DNA from: Ministeria vibrans ATCC 50519
Taxonomy: Eukaryota > Opisthokonta > Filasterea
Assembly (NCBI GenBank): GCA_943704425.1
Contig: CALSCP010001570.1
Location: 32,266-58,247 of the forward strand
Length of the DNA stretch: 25,982 nt
Direction: 5' to 3'
The position numbers were made by a program, and so were the translations under genes. Of this stretch, positions 10,696 through 25,982 are shown piece after piece; within the stretch, counting starts at the first letter, position 1; each line of letters starts with the position of its first letter. Under the pieces are notes generated by a model. It saw only the letters and a program-made list of their open reading frames with translations, was not told the DNA's origin and searched no databases.

Positions 10696-12864
10696 TTAAT
10701 GGAAAGAACCCTCGAACTCCTCGTTCTCGCCACCCTCGATGACACGGGACACCTGTGTCTGCATGGGGCGGTTGTAGTCCTTGAGGTACTTGGTACCGTA
10801 GGCCATGCCGTTACGCTTCTCGTTCTCGGAGGCACCCTTGCCAACCCAGACAATGACAGCGTAGCCAACGTCGGCGATGAAGACGTCGTTGGAGTCGAGC
10901 GATGAGCGCGCAAACTTCTCTTCAGAGAAGACAAGCTCGCCAGAGGCGTCGCTCAGACGGAACAGCTTCTTGTTGCCGCTCTTGGCCGCCTCGACATCAG
11001 AGCCACCTACAGAGATTTATATACAATGTAAATATAAAAAAGAATGATTCTCGGAATCGATGCCTTACCCTCCTCGGCGGTCTTGATGTTCTGGTAGCCA
11101 CCGAGAGCGTCCCAGAAGATCTTGCCGGCACCCTCACGGTCGTCCTCCTCGATAACCTCAACGATGGACTTGCCACCGCGTTCCTCGTCAATGTTGCGAA
11201 CAGTCGAAGCGGCCTTCATGCGCTCAAAGTTGTTGGAATCCTTTCCGTTAAGTTGGATAATCTTCATGCCCTGGTCAAGGACAAAGACATCACCGCTGTT
11301 GAGGGACTCGGCCTTTCGGTCCACCTGACGGATGACCACGTTCTTGCCCTTGCCCTTGAGCTGGAGCAGACGGGGCTCGTACTCGGTCGGCTTGACGTGA
11401 CGGAAGCCAGACTCGCCACCACCCTATAGACACACACACAAAAATGAGTACATTGTACTCTTTTTCTTTTTGACCGTTGATCGGGTTGTGATACCTGCAT
11501 GATCTCAATGGTCTTGAAGTAGGAGAGGAACTTCGCGCTCTCGTTGCCCTGCACCTCACGATGCTGGACGGGGTCACCGCGACCACTGATGGTGATGAGA
11601 TCGTCGAGCTCGACGGTCTTGTAGGCAGCAGTGCCGTACTCATCCTGAGACGACTCCAGGCCGATCCAGAAATGGAGGTCGTGGAGGAGCTTGGGGGCAT
11701 CGGGCTTCTTGTAGGTTTTGAGGATAATGTACGAGTCACCGTCGAAGAACTTGCCGTAGTCCTGCTTGGGCCAAGCGACCACCTTGAACTTCTCAATGCG
11801 CCAGATGAGGATGCCGACCTCGTCACCAGCACCAGTCCAGGCGGACTCCGTCTGGGCAGCCTTGAGACGCTGTGCCTTGTCATCAGCTCCACCGATGAAC
11901 TCTGTCGCGGTGGAGAAAAGAACAAAAAAAAAAATAAAAAAAGAATAAAAATGATGAGAAACAGACAATGGGATATGTGGCAAGGATCGATTGCTATCAC
12001 AACTATCCAGCGAGAGAATTGGAGACGGAGTATGCCAGGAAATGACTGAGGACACACTCAAGTTGTGCGTTTTTTTTTTGTCCCTTTCCGCTTCTTTTTT
12101 TTTTCTCCATAATAAACCATCAAAACCACTGATGAATTGAGAATAGCTAGCGTCGAACAAAAGAGACGACGCAACTCAAGGCAAATCATCAGACAGGTGG
12201 AAGTGCAGCGGGGCGGCAAACAGCCGACGGAAAGTGGCGCGTAGCCCAATGTTTGGGTTGTGATCTTTTTTTTTTTTTTTTTTTTTTTTTGCCGGGCGCG
12301 GCGGTCAGATCGGGCTATTGCCGGCGAAATCGGAAGGCTCTGGGGGCTTGAGTGGTAAGGTTGCGGACGAAGAGGTCCGGGGGTCAGCATGCAAGGGGCG
12401 CAGGGGCGCTAATGGCGTCCTGGCTACCGGCGAAACGGGCTGTCGAATGACAGACGACCAACGCATAGAGAGAGGGCGGCCGCCCAGCATTACGCTCATC
12501 GAGGCGCGTGTGCACGTATAAGTGAGTGGGCAATGAGAGTAGAGTGCGAAGAGCAGCGAAAAGTCGCAGCAGAAGCGAAGAGTTTGGAAAGTTTTTTTCC
12601 CAACCAGAAACGTAAGCGGAGAGGGATTTCCAGGCATGAATCGGCGTGCGCACCGACCTCTCAGAGGGTCTCTTGCCGATTTCGTTCCGATGGACGCGAG
12701 CGCGCGAGCGTGCAGAGAGCGGCAAACGCGAGCAAACGCAAATTGTTTCACCAAACTTGTGACGTGAACTTTTTTTCTTCTTTTTTTGGAACACGATAAA
12801 AAAGAAGTTCACAAGACTTACCCACGTTGGAGTCCTCGAGATCGAACTTCTTAGCCTTCTGCAT
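10696..12864 (-). CDS. severin: severin/fragmin-like actin-severing protein, three gelsolin repeats
   Basis: Calcium-dependent actin filament severing and capping protein of the cytoplasm. Exons (minus): 12864-12822, 11901-11495, 11423-11069, 11006-10696; phases agree, 371 residues, close to Dictyostelium severin (about 362). Three gelsolin-homology repeats: G1 (about 45-150) with IWRIEKFKVV, GDSYIILKTY and LHFWIGLESSQDEYGTAAYK; G2 (about 160-265) with LLQLKGKGKNVVIRQVD, LNSGDVFVLDQG and ERGGKSIVEVIEEDD; G3 (about 275-360) with LFRLSD, DVFIADVGYAVIVWVGKGA. The G1 Trp-Ile-Gly and Asp-Glu (DEYG) residues that bind actin and calcium are present. There is no villin headpiece and no second set of three repeats, so this is severin-like rather than full gelsolin. 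Intron 1 is 920 nt, much larger than the others here, and contains a GC-rich block. Confidence 0.95.
12265..12530. other. poly(T) run and GC-rich block inside severin intron 1
   Basis: A T run (about 12266-12290) is followed by about 240 nt of markedly GC-rich sequence, including a 12-bp palindrome at 12474-12485 with a GCGGCCGC core. Flanking intron sequence is AT-rich with oligo-T/oligo-A tracts. There is no good protein in it. It could be an internal promoter, an alternative first exon or a structured RNA; nothing decides between these. Confidence 0.4.
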
Positions 12865-13229
12865 GTTGATTTGAGTGTTTTTTTAGGGGGGGTGTGTTGA
12901 AAGAGAGAGAAAAAAAGAGGACTAATTAATTGACTTGGAAGTGAAGTTCATCACGATTTCATTCGATCTCTGCTGACAGAGTGGCGCCCGAGTGACGCCT
13001 TCAACGCAAAGTTGCAAACGATATGAGATGCATAAAAAGTGCTGGGTGTGTTCCTCCTGAGGCCTATTCGCTTTTCGTGACTTTTTTTTTGTTTTTAATA
13101 CTGTACAAACTTTATTCGTTTCGGTAATTCGGTTACACTCTCTTCTTGCCCTTCCTCTCTCTCTGATTGCGGGTAGCACCAGCTCGTCGCCGTGACATCG
13201 TGGCAGATTAAACTTCCTTGTTCTTTTCC
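12865..13229. other. intergenic region upstream of severin, downstream of GOLGA7-like gene
   Basis: 365 bp. The left part should hold the severin promoter; the right part holds the 3' UTR of the GOLGA7-like gene with a minus-strand AATAAA at 13111-13116. A 21-residue, very basic minus-strand ORF (13198-13133, MSRRRAG...GKKRV) starts 31 bp after the GOLGA7 stop; it could be chance. Confidence 0.5.
13111..13116 (-). terminator. AATAAA poly(A) signal for the GOLGA7-like gene
   Basis: Minus-strand AATAAA 113 nt beyond the stop codon, in an otherwise unannotated 3' region; position and orientation fit the GOLGA7-like transcript. Confidence 0.5.
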
Positions 13230-14305
13230 CTACAGGTGCAGGAAAGGCACGGCGAGGACCAACACTGGCACAGAGTACGAGGCAATGGTGGACGGATTGA
13301 GCTCGAGGCTCCAGCGGACACCGTGAAAGAGAACCCCACGTCGCGCGTAGGTCTCGTTGACCTCGTCAAGATAGGCGCGCACCTTGGTCCAGGCGGGAGT
13401 CATGCGAGGAGTCACACCCGAGAGGGTGGAGGCGGCCACCTCTCGCTCCATCGCGCCCGACGACACACCATCACGCAGCATTTCCAACTCGCGCGACTCA
13501 AAGGTACTCGCCAGTGGCATCACACATGCGTTCACTGCATCCAGCACACCTGCATACTCGCTTCTGTCAATGTGACCTGCCAGCGAGTCGGGAAATGTCG
13601 GCACAAAGCCAATGCTGGTGAACTTGAGATAGGGAACTAAACACAAGATCGTAGAAGAGAGAGTGAGAGGGAGAGGGGGAGAGAGGGAGACAGAGAGACA
13701 GTGAGAGACACAGAGAGGAAGGGATAGAGGAAGGGAGAGAGAGTGTGTGTGTGAGAGAGAGAAATGAGAGATAAAGAGAAGTCACAGCCGAAATATCACG
13801 CAAGTAAAATATTTCGGGAAACACCCAACTATGACTTCAACTAAACGCATCAACAGACAATCTTGGAGTGATGGGCGCGCAAAGCAGGTCGAGATCTACA
13901 GCGTGTGGCGCGCGAGGGAGTATCACGCAAAAATCTGTAAACAATGGCAATGGCACGACATCCGTTCGCTTTCGCGCTCGCACACCGCCCGACAGTGCAA
14001 AGTGACCGTATGGTGCACCGTAGAAGACATGCAAACACGACCGTTGCGCTTTGCTTTAAAACCATCCCCAAAAATATCTTAAAAAAGGCCAACACTCGAA
14101 AACAAACGTTAGTGGGCACGCGCCACTGCGCACCGTCGCGCGGCATGCAATTGATAAGCTAAGGACACGATAGAGAGTGTGCCGCCGTACCAACAATGCC
14201 GTCGTGTGTGAGGATTGGACCGGCATTTTGATGGACTCGCTCAATGGAGAGTCGCTGCGCTGCCGTTGCCGTGCTGTTGTCTGGAACGCATATTTGATTG
14301 CCCAT
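13230..14305 (-). CDS. GOLGA7-like: GOLGA7/ERF4-family protein with N-terminal acylation signal
   Basis: Predicted accessory subunit of a DHHC palmitoyltransferase (ERF4 with ERF2 in yeast; GOLGA7 with DHHC9 in animals) acting on Ras-like proteins at Golgi/ER membranes. Exons (minus): 14305-14191 and 13636-13230, joined in phase 1, 173 residues. Family features: PYLKFTSIGFVPTFPDSL-G-IDR (compare FPAEL..RIDR of GOLGA7), a central helical segment, then KVRAYLDEVNETYARRGVLF (compare K..YI.EQN..IYAP.GLLL) and a W-S-LEL strand. The N-terminus MGNQIC carries Gly2 and Cys6, a typical myristoylation/palmitoylation context. The C-terminus is hydrophobic (PVLVLAVPFL). A GT within the last codon could be a donor to a further short basic exon; the simple stop at 13230-13232 is preferred. 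The intron is CT-rich next to its acceptor. Confidence 0.78.
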
Positions 14306-14421
14306 GCTGAAAAAGTAGCGGTAATGTGGCGGACTGGCGGATCTGAGAAAAAATAATATAATCAAATATCAAATATTTTGAATTTGCTCACCACCTACCG
14401 TTTTTCTGTACTTACTGAACC
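14306..14421. promoter_or_regulatory. short divergent promoter region, GOLGA7-like and helicase genes
   Basis: 116 bp between divergent start codons, including AT-rich sequence around 14346-14382 (ATAATATAATCAAATATCAAATATTTTG). Inferred bidirectional promoter from layout only. Confidence 0.45.
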
Positions 14422-18137
<3,716 letters not shown>

Positions 18138-18214
18138 AGTGAAACAAACAACACAGAAACCTGGATTGTATATATATAATTATATTATTATATTTATTAT
18201 TATACAAATGCTTT

Positions 18215-18220
18215 AATAAA
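18215..18220 (+). terminator. AATAAA poly(A) signal of the helicase gene
   Basis: Plus-strand AATAAA 78 nt after the helicase stop codon, in an AT-rich 3' region, and only 4 bp from the opposing signal of the KDM9-like gene. Confidence 0.7.
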
Positions 18221-18224
18221 TTTG

Positions 18225-18230
18225 TTTATT
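18225..18230 (-). terminator. AATAAA overlapping the KDM9-like stop codon
   Basis: On the minus strand the last codons read GTT GAA TAA ACA, so AATAAA includes the stop codon itself (18228-18226). Such closeness would leave almost no 3' UTR; use as a real signal is inference. Confidence 0.5.
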
Positions 18231-20485
18231 CAACTTGCCCTTGTGACTGGTCAACGGCCTCTGAGTCGAGTGCATCCTGTGCGTTGGGATAGTAACCCAC
18301 GTACTTGACGTGCCATGTGACAGATGTGCTGGCGGCCACCGTCTTGAACTGGTGAACAATCTTGCGGGGGATGTAGTACATATCGTGGTGGCGCAGGGTG
18401 ATGCGCGCCCAGGGCACCCCAAGCCGCCCCAGTTGGTTGAGTTTGGCGTCTTCCACCCACGTCTCCGGATAAATGCACTGGTCTTGCGGCTCTTCGTTGT
18501 AGTCGAGGCCCAGCACTTGGGCAAGACGCGCCATTTCCGACGCGGCAAAGGCAATGACGTCCTTGACCACTCGTCGGTCGTTGCGCGTGTCGCTTGGTGG
18601 TTGTAGCACACCCACGGCCGCAATAGAGACGCGGAAGGGTGGTAGTCCGGCGTGATCCGCATGACACGGTGTCCGGTCGATAATGTGCTTCTCGCGTGAC
18701 CGTTCACCCCCGCGCGAGCGACCCAGCAGCGACGAGAGTTCTCGTGGTCGTTTGCGCGGCGACGGTGACTTATGTTGGTTTTGTTGTTGTTGGTGTTGTT
18801 GTTGTTGTTGTTGTTGTTGACTGTTGCTGCGCTCGGCAATCCACTGTAAATCATTTGTGGACAGCATTTGTTCGCCCGGACGCGACCACAGAATGGGCCC
18901 GTCATCGGAATCCTTGGGAAGCGTGCCCTTAAGAGTCGCCAAGGGACCCCAGGGCAATGACGCACGTGCAAACGGGTTGCGCTCGAGCATCTTGAGCACC
19001 TCCTCAAAGTACCCGCCACGCTCCTCCTGCATGCGCCCTACGAGAGAAATGGGCCGCAGCGAGCCCGCCTTGTGTGTTCCCCTGTCCAAAGACGCATCGA
19101 TATCGGCAACAAAGCGCTCCAGCGTGTTCGTGAGCGCCAGCTTGGGCTGCACCAGCACCTCATGCAGCGCCTCAACCGACCCATGGCGAGCGCTCAAGTG
19201 GCGCAACACGTTGGGCACCACCAGAGCTCCGCCATGAACGATGCCCATCACATACAGCGCATTGCCTTGCGCATCTTCGCGCATCGACTCGTCGAAAAAG
19301 GCCTCGCCAAAGGTATTCCAGGGCGAAAGAGCACCCTCGACTTCCTGCTCGGTGAACTCGGCGGGAAGCGCAGCCAAGTGTGTGCTCAAGAGTGCCATGG
19401 GAGGGTACATGTGAAGCACACGAGCACCGCCGCCGCTGTGCTCCTCTACCAGCACGTACGAGTGCCACGTTTCGCCAAAGACACTCACCAGACGCCCACC
19501 ATCAAAGTCGGCGGCTCGCATGAAGCCCGGAAGCAGCGCAGGCTCTTCGATGGGCGTGTCGGGCGCCAAAGGAATCGTCAGCGACACTGGCGGCAAAGGC
19601 AGAGTTGGAGCACTGCGAGAGGACGCCTTGCGACCCGCCGGACTTGAACCCACGCCATTGCTGCTCGCAGTATTGCCAACAGCGCTTTTGCTACTAAGCT
19701 TTGCGCGTGACGCTGTCTTGCCTGCGCCACTACTCCGCCTTGACGTTGTCTTGCCTGTTGTTGGCGCTGTTGCAGATGCGTTGGTGGGTTTCGTCAATGT
19801 GGGTGTTCGAGAGGACCGTCGTCCAGTGCTCGGCAAAGTCGGCGTGGCTGGGGCAGGTGCGGTGTGGTCGTCGGGGGGCAACTCGACGGAGTCGCTTTCG
19901 ATTTTGACTTGTGCTGGTGCGGTGACCAGCAAGGCTGCAGCGGCCGTGAGCAGGGAAGGGGCATCAGCAGAGAAAGGAGTGGGTGGAGACGACGAAACGG
20001 GTGTGGTCGTGGTGGTGGTTGCAGCGGTGGCTGTGGTGGACACCAGGGCAAGCGAGACGGCGGCTGCTGCTGCGGCGGCCGCTGCGGCTGTGGCCGTTTC
20101 TGAGGCGCTCCGGGAAGTGCTGCCGTCCGCACACACATCCATGGGTGTCGGCACTCCGTTGGGGTCCTTCTCTGAAAGCAGTTCGGCATCGAGACGAATT
20201 CGCTTTGGTTCGCTAACGTTAGAGAAAAAAAAAGAAGGAAAAAAAAAGTGAGAGTCGTTGAGAGAATATCACCCGACGCTCCATGAGTGTGGGCACAGCT
20301 AGGAATGGCAGGAGTTTGCATTGTCTCACTCCTTCTCTGCTTGTTGTTCGATAAAAGGCCCAGAGGAAGCGAGGGCGGTGGTGTTACCTTTCCGAGATAT
20401 TCGCAAACGGTTTGTCACACTGTCTCGCGACGTCTGGCACACTGGCGGGCGGCAGGGGAGTTGGAAATGCATCGTGCACTACCAT
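18226..20485 (-). CDS. KDM9-like: RSBN1/KDM9-family JmjC protein
   Basis: Putative Fe(II)/2-oxoglutarate-dependent histone lysine demethylase of the RSBN1/KDM9 family, which in animals and worms acts on H4K20me2; nuclear. Exons (minus): 20485-20388 and 20212-18226, joined in phase 2, 694 residues. The first 250 residues are low complexity (Ala, Thr, Ser/Pro) with a likely NLS (PKRIR). The conserved part begins near 255 and includes FGEAFFDE, YVMGIVHGGA, ISLVGRMQEERGGYF, LERNPFARASLPWG and DDGPILWSRPGEQ. The catalytic stretch follows: CHADHAG (H550, D552), AAVGVLQPP, WVEDAKLNQLGRLGVPWARI, YYIPRKIVHQFKTV (H653), WHVKYVGYYP. The HxD...H iron triad is complete. A Gln-rich insert (CAA codons, 18778-18820) interrupts the domain. 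The internal ATG at 20142 is an alternative start, but the upstream exon fits in phase and continues the frame. Confidence 0.9.
18776..18820 (-). repeat. coding CAA/CAC repeat (poly-Q insert) in the KDM9-like gene
   Basis: Mostly CAA codons on the minus strand encode a Gln run broken by His and Asn, inside the conserved JmjC region between the GPILW block and the HADH iron-binding motif. It stays in frame and probably forms a disordered loop. Confidence 0.9.
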
Positions 20486-20787
20486 GTCGGCAGCAGGTGG
20501 CACACTGAAGAGAGGCGGAGTGCAGAACGACGGCTGAGTAAGGGCGAGTGTGTGTGTGTGTGTGTGTGTGTGTTGTGTTTTGCGTACTTTGCACAACCAG
20601 CCTCCATTTGAGTCGAAGAGCGTCAACGGGATCCGCACACGTCGAAGTACAAGTGAACACTCAACAGCAATCAACAAGTGTAAGTCGTAATTAATATGTA
20701 ATTATAATTTAGTTTGGTAAACTTTGGTTTTAATGCTGATCATTCCATTAACTCTGCTCTCTGCTCTCAGTGTTCACTGCCGTCACC
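20486..20787. promoter_or_regulatory. divergent intergenic region of KDM9-like and CSN7 genes with predicted CSN7 5' UTR intron
   Basis: 302 bp between divergent start codons, with a (GT)13 tract at about 20548-20573. A consensus donor GTAAGT begins at 20680 and a pyrimidine-rich acceptor (CTCTCTGCTCTCAG) ends at 20770, 17 nt before the CSN7 ATG. This predicts a 91-nt intron in the CSN7 5' UTR. No protein is needed from this stretch. Confidence 0.55.
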
Positions 20788-21990
20788 ATGGTACACCAGG
20801 AGGAGATCCTTGCCATGGCCAGCAGCTTCAAAGGCGCCATGCTGGCCAATGTGCTGGTGCAGGCGCTCGACTCTCCGACCATGCATGTGTTTGGGGAGCT
20901 TCTTGCCATCCCACAGGTATGCTTCCGTGGCGCCGACCCTTTTCCATCGACTCTTGCGTCGTTTTCTCTCTCTTCTTTTTTGTGTTGTTTCTCTTCTTTC
21001 TTTGGTTGAGCGTGTAAGAGATTTTCATGTTTCGTCGTGTTCCGCCGTCTGTACGGGCCGTCGCCGTACAAGGCCGGTTCCCCCCCTTGTACACTACCCC
21101 CATTGTTCATCTGCTAGCCGTCTAGTGTCTTCTCAAGGCCGTGTTGCTTCGCTGTGTCTCGTCAAAAATGACTCTTTCGCGACTCCACTCAAAACGTTTG
21201 CGCGTCTCGCCCTGCCGTTGCTACCTCCTTTCCCATTACGAGTGTTTCTTACTTCCCATTATTATTCCTGTGCGACCTGCTTGTGAACATAATCCAAGTC
21301 ACAATTCACTACAATGAATTTACTGTGCAAGTCACAAACCACTAATGAATCCACTAATCGTCGCACAGGTTCAGGCGCTCCGTGAAGACTCACAGCACGC
21401 ACCACACGTGCGTCTGCTTGAAATCTTTACATACGGCACATTGCAGCACTACACAGCCGAACAAGAGGCGCTTCCGCCTCTCAGCGATGCACAACTCATG
21501 AAACTCCGACATCTCACTGTCGTGCAAATGGCCAAAGAGTCGCGCACACTCTCGTACGCGTCGCTCTTTCGCCTCCTTCAGCTTCAAGACTGCACCGACC
21601 GACAACTGGAAGATACGATTATTGAAGGAATCTACCGTGGTGTGTACAAAGGAAAGGTAAGAAGATACAGGGCAACCAAGAACAACGATGTTTACACTTG
21701 CACCGAATCGTACAGCTGAATCCGATGAGCAAGCTGCTTGAAGTGCACGAGACAATTGCACGTGATGTGGATCTTACTGTCGGACCCGACGGCGTCAGTC
21801 AACTGGACAGTGTCATTGCGACACTCACTCGGTTCACAGAAGTCTGTGCCAATGTCATGACCCAAATCAATGAGCAAGCAATGCGCGCAAACAAATCCAA
21901 AGACAGTACTTGTGAATTCAATACATCTGTCGAAAGCAGAATCAAAGAGGTATCCATCAAATATTCTTCTCCTTACACACAGTCAAAAAC

Positions 21991-22022
<32 letters not shown>

Positions 22023-22229
22023 GCCGTCACCTTTCTTACCACTCTCTCTCTCTCTCTCGTCTTCTGTTGTTAGGCGCGAGAAAGCGCAGCATACGACCGC
22101 CCGCGTCGCAAAATGCCCCAGGGCATGACAGGAATGCTCGGAATGCCCTCAGCCGGCGATGACTATCAGAGTGCCGAGTATCACCATGAACAGCGGCGTC
22201 AGCCGAACCGCCGAAAAGGCAAAATGTAA
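20788..22229 (+). CDS. CSN7: COP9 signalosome subunit 7 (PCI domain)
   Basis: Scaffold subunit of the COP9 signalosome, the complex that removes NEDD8 from cullins. Exons: 20788-20916, 21369-21656, 21716-21949, 22074-22229, all phase 0, 268 residues (human COPS7A/B are 264-275). Family landmarks: SSFKGAMLANVLVQALDSP...VFGELLAIP (compare KGAALA-LI-Q-LEAP--YVFGELL), LLEIFTYGTLQHY, LPPLSDAQLMKLRHLTVVQMA, the winged-helix stretch LSYASLFRLLQL....LEDTIIEGIYRGV, and a C-terminal helix with IARDV, INEQAMRANK. The last exon encodes a Met/Gly- and basic-rich tail ending in RKGKM, like the basic tail of animal CSN7. The ATG lies in a good context (CACCATGG) just after a predicted 5' UTR intron. Intron 1 is 452 nt; intron 3 carries A29 and a CT-rich acceptor. 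Confidence 0.95.
21992..22021. repeat. poly(A) run in CSN7 intron 3
   Basis: About 30 A residues followed by a CT-rich tract (22042-22057) before the acceptor at 22073. Confidence 0.95.
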
Positions 22230-22234
22230 ATAAA
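22229..22234 (+). terminator. AATAAA overlapping the CSN7 stop codon
   Basis: The end of CSN7 reads ATG TAA ATAAAC, so AATAAA shares the last base of the stop codon. The next gene starts only 77 bp downstream, which fits a very short 3' UTR. Confidence 0.55.
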
Positions 22235-22306
22235 CTTTTCTTTTTCCCTTGATCTCTCGTTTGTTCCGTGTGAGTCACTTTTTTTTGTGTGTTTGCTTAT
22301 TTTGTC

Positions 22307-25982
<3,676 letters not shown>

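Noticed and set aside
11561-12049. Plus-strand 162-codon frame opposite severin
   Set aside because: Antisense shadow of a well-supported gelsolin-repeat gene.
12291-12345. Block start GCCGGGCGCGGCGG resembles the 5' end of 7SL/Alu RNA
   Set aside because: The likeness stops after about 14 nt, and the conserved SRP helix 8 asymmetric loop is not found; judged coincidental.
13218-13640. Plus-strand frame with an acceptor-like TTCTTTTCCCTACAG in front
   Set aside because: Antisense to the GOLGA7-like exon, which has clear family similarity; the acceptor look-alike is chance.

Overview
This window comes from the nuclear genome of a microbial eukaryote. Every gene model needs spliceosomal introns (about 45, GT...AG), uses the standard genetic code and lacks bacterial-style operons. 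The intergenic and intronic DNA is full of microsatellites: TG/CA, CT/GA, TTTC, TAA and homopolymers. The gene set (EPRS-type GluRS, severin-type gelsolin protein, F-box/armadillo protein, a GPS-motif surface protein, an RSBN1/KDM9 JmjC protein) points to a protist on the Amoebozoa/Opisthokonta side of the tree, perhaps an amoebozoan or unicellular holozoan. That placement is inference; the species cannot be named from the sequence.

Layout. (1) 1-3123, minus: cytosolic glutamyl-tRNA synthetase, 7 exons seen, 3' end cut by the window edge inside or just after a WHEP domain. (2) 3247-4488, plus: exosome ring subunit MTR3 (EXOSC6), divergent from GluRS with only 123 bp between start codons. (3) 4737-6914, minus: single-pass surface protein with signal peptide, TSDF and TTQA repeats, a GPS motif, one transmembrane helix and a cytoplasmic tail. 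(4) 6915-8385: long gene-poor gap with poly(T), a perfect palindrome and a CA microsatellite. (5) 8386-10428, minus: F-box plus armadillo-repeat protein. (6) 10696-12864, minus: severin/fragmin-like actin-severing protein with a large first intron. (7) 13230-14305, minus: GOLGA7/ERF4-family protein with an N-terminal acylation signal. (8) 14422-18137, plus: divergent DEAD-box RNA helicase, 11 exons in the preferred model, 5' exons uncertain. (9) 18226-20485, minus: RSBN1/KDM9-type JmjC protein, converging on the helicase with 88 bp between stop codons. (10) 20788-22229, plus: COP9 signalosome subunit 7. (11) 22307 to beyond 25982, plus: REC8-type alpha-kleisin, 13 exons seen, running off the right edge.

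The genes are dispersed housekeeping and regulatory functions (translation, RNA decay and RNA helicase, ubiquitin/CSN control, chromatin, meiotic cohesion, cytoskeleton, membrane), not one pathway. The F-box protein and CSN7 both belong to cullin-RING ligase biology, but they are not neighbours and nothing here shows joint control. The main structural signal is the intron architecture: dinucleotide arrays abut splice acceptors, CT-rich arrays lie on the transcript-sense strand of introns on both strands, GTAC donors are common, and intron composition differs between genes. I see no prokaryote-type defence system, virus or transposase gene. Gene models were built by hand, joining exons by reading-frame phase and remembered family motifs; no alignment was run.
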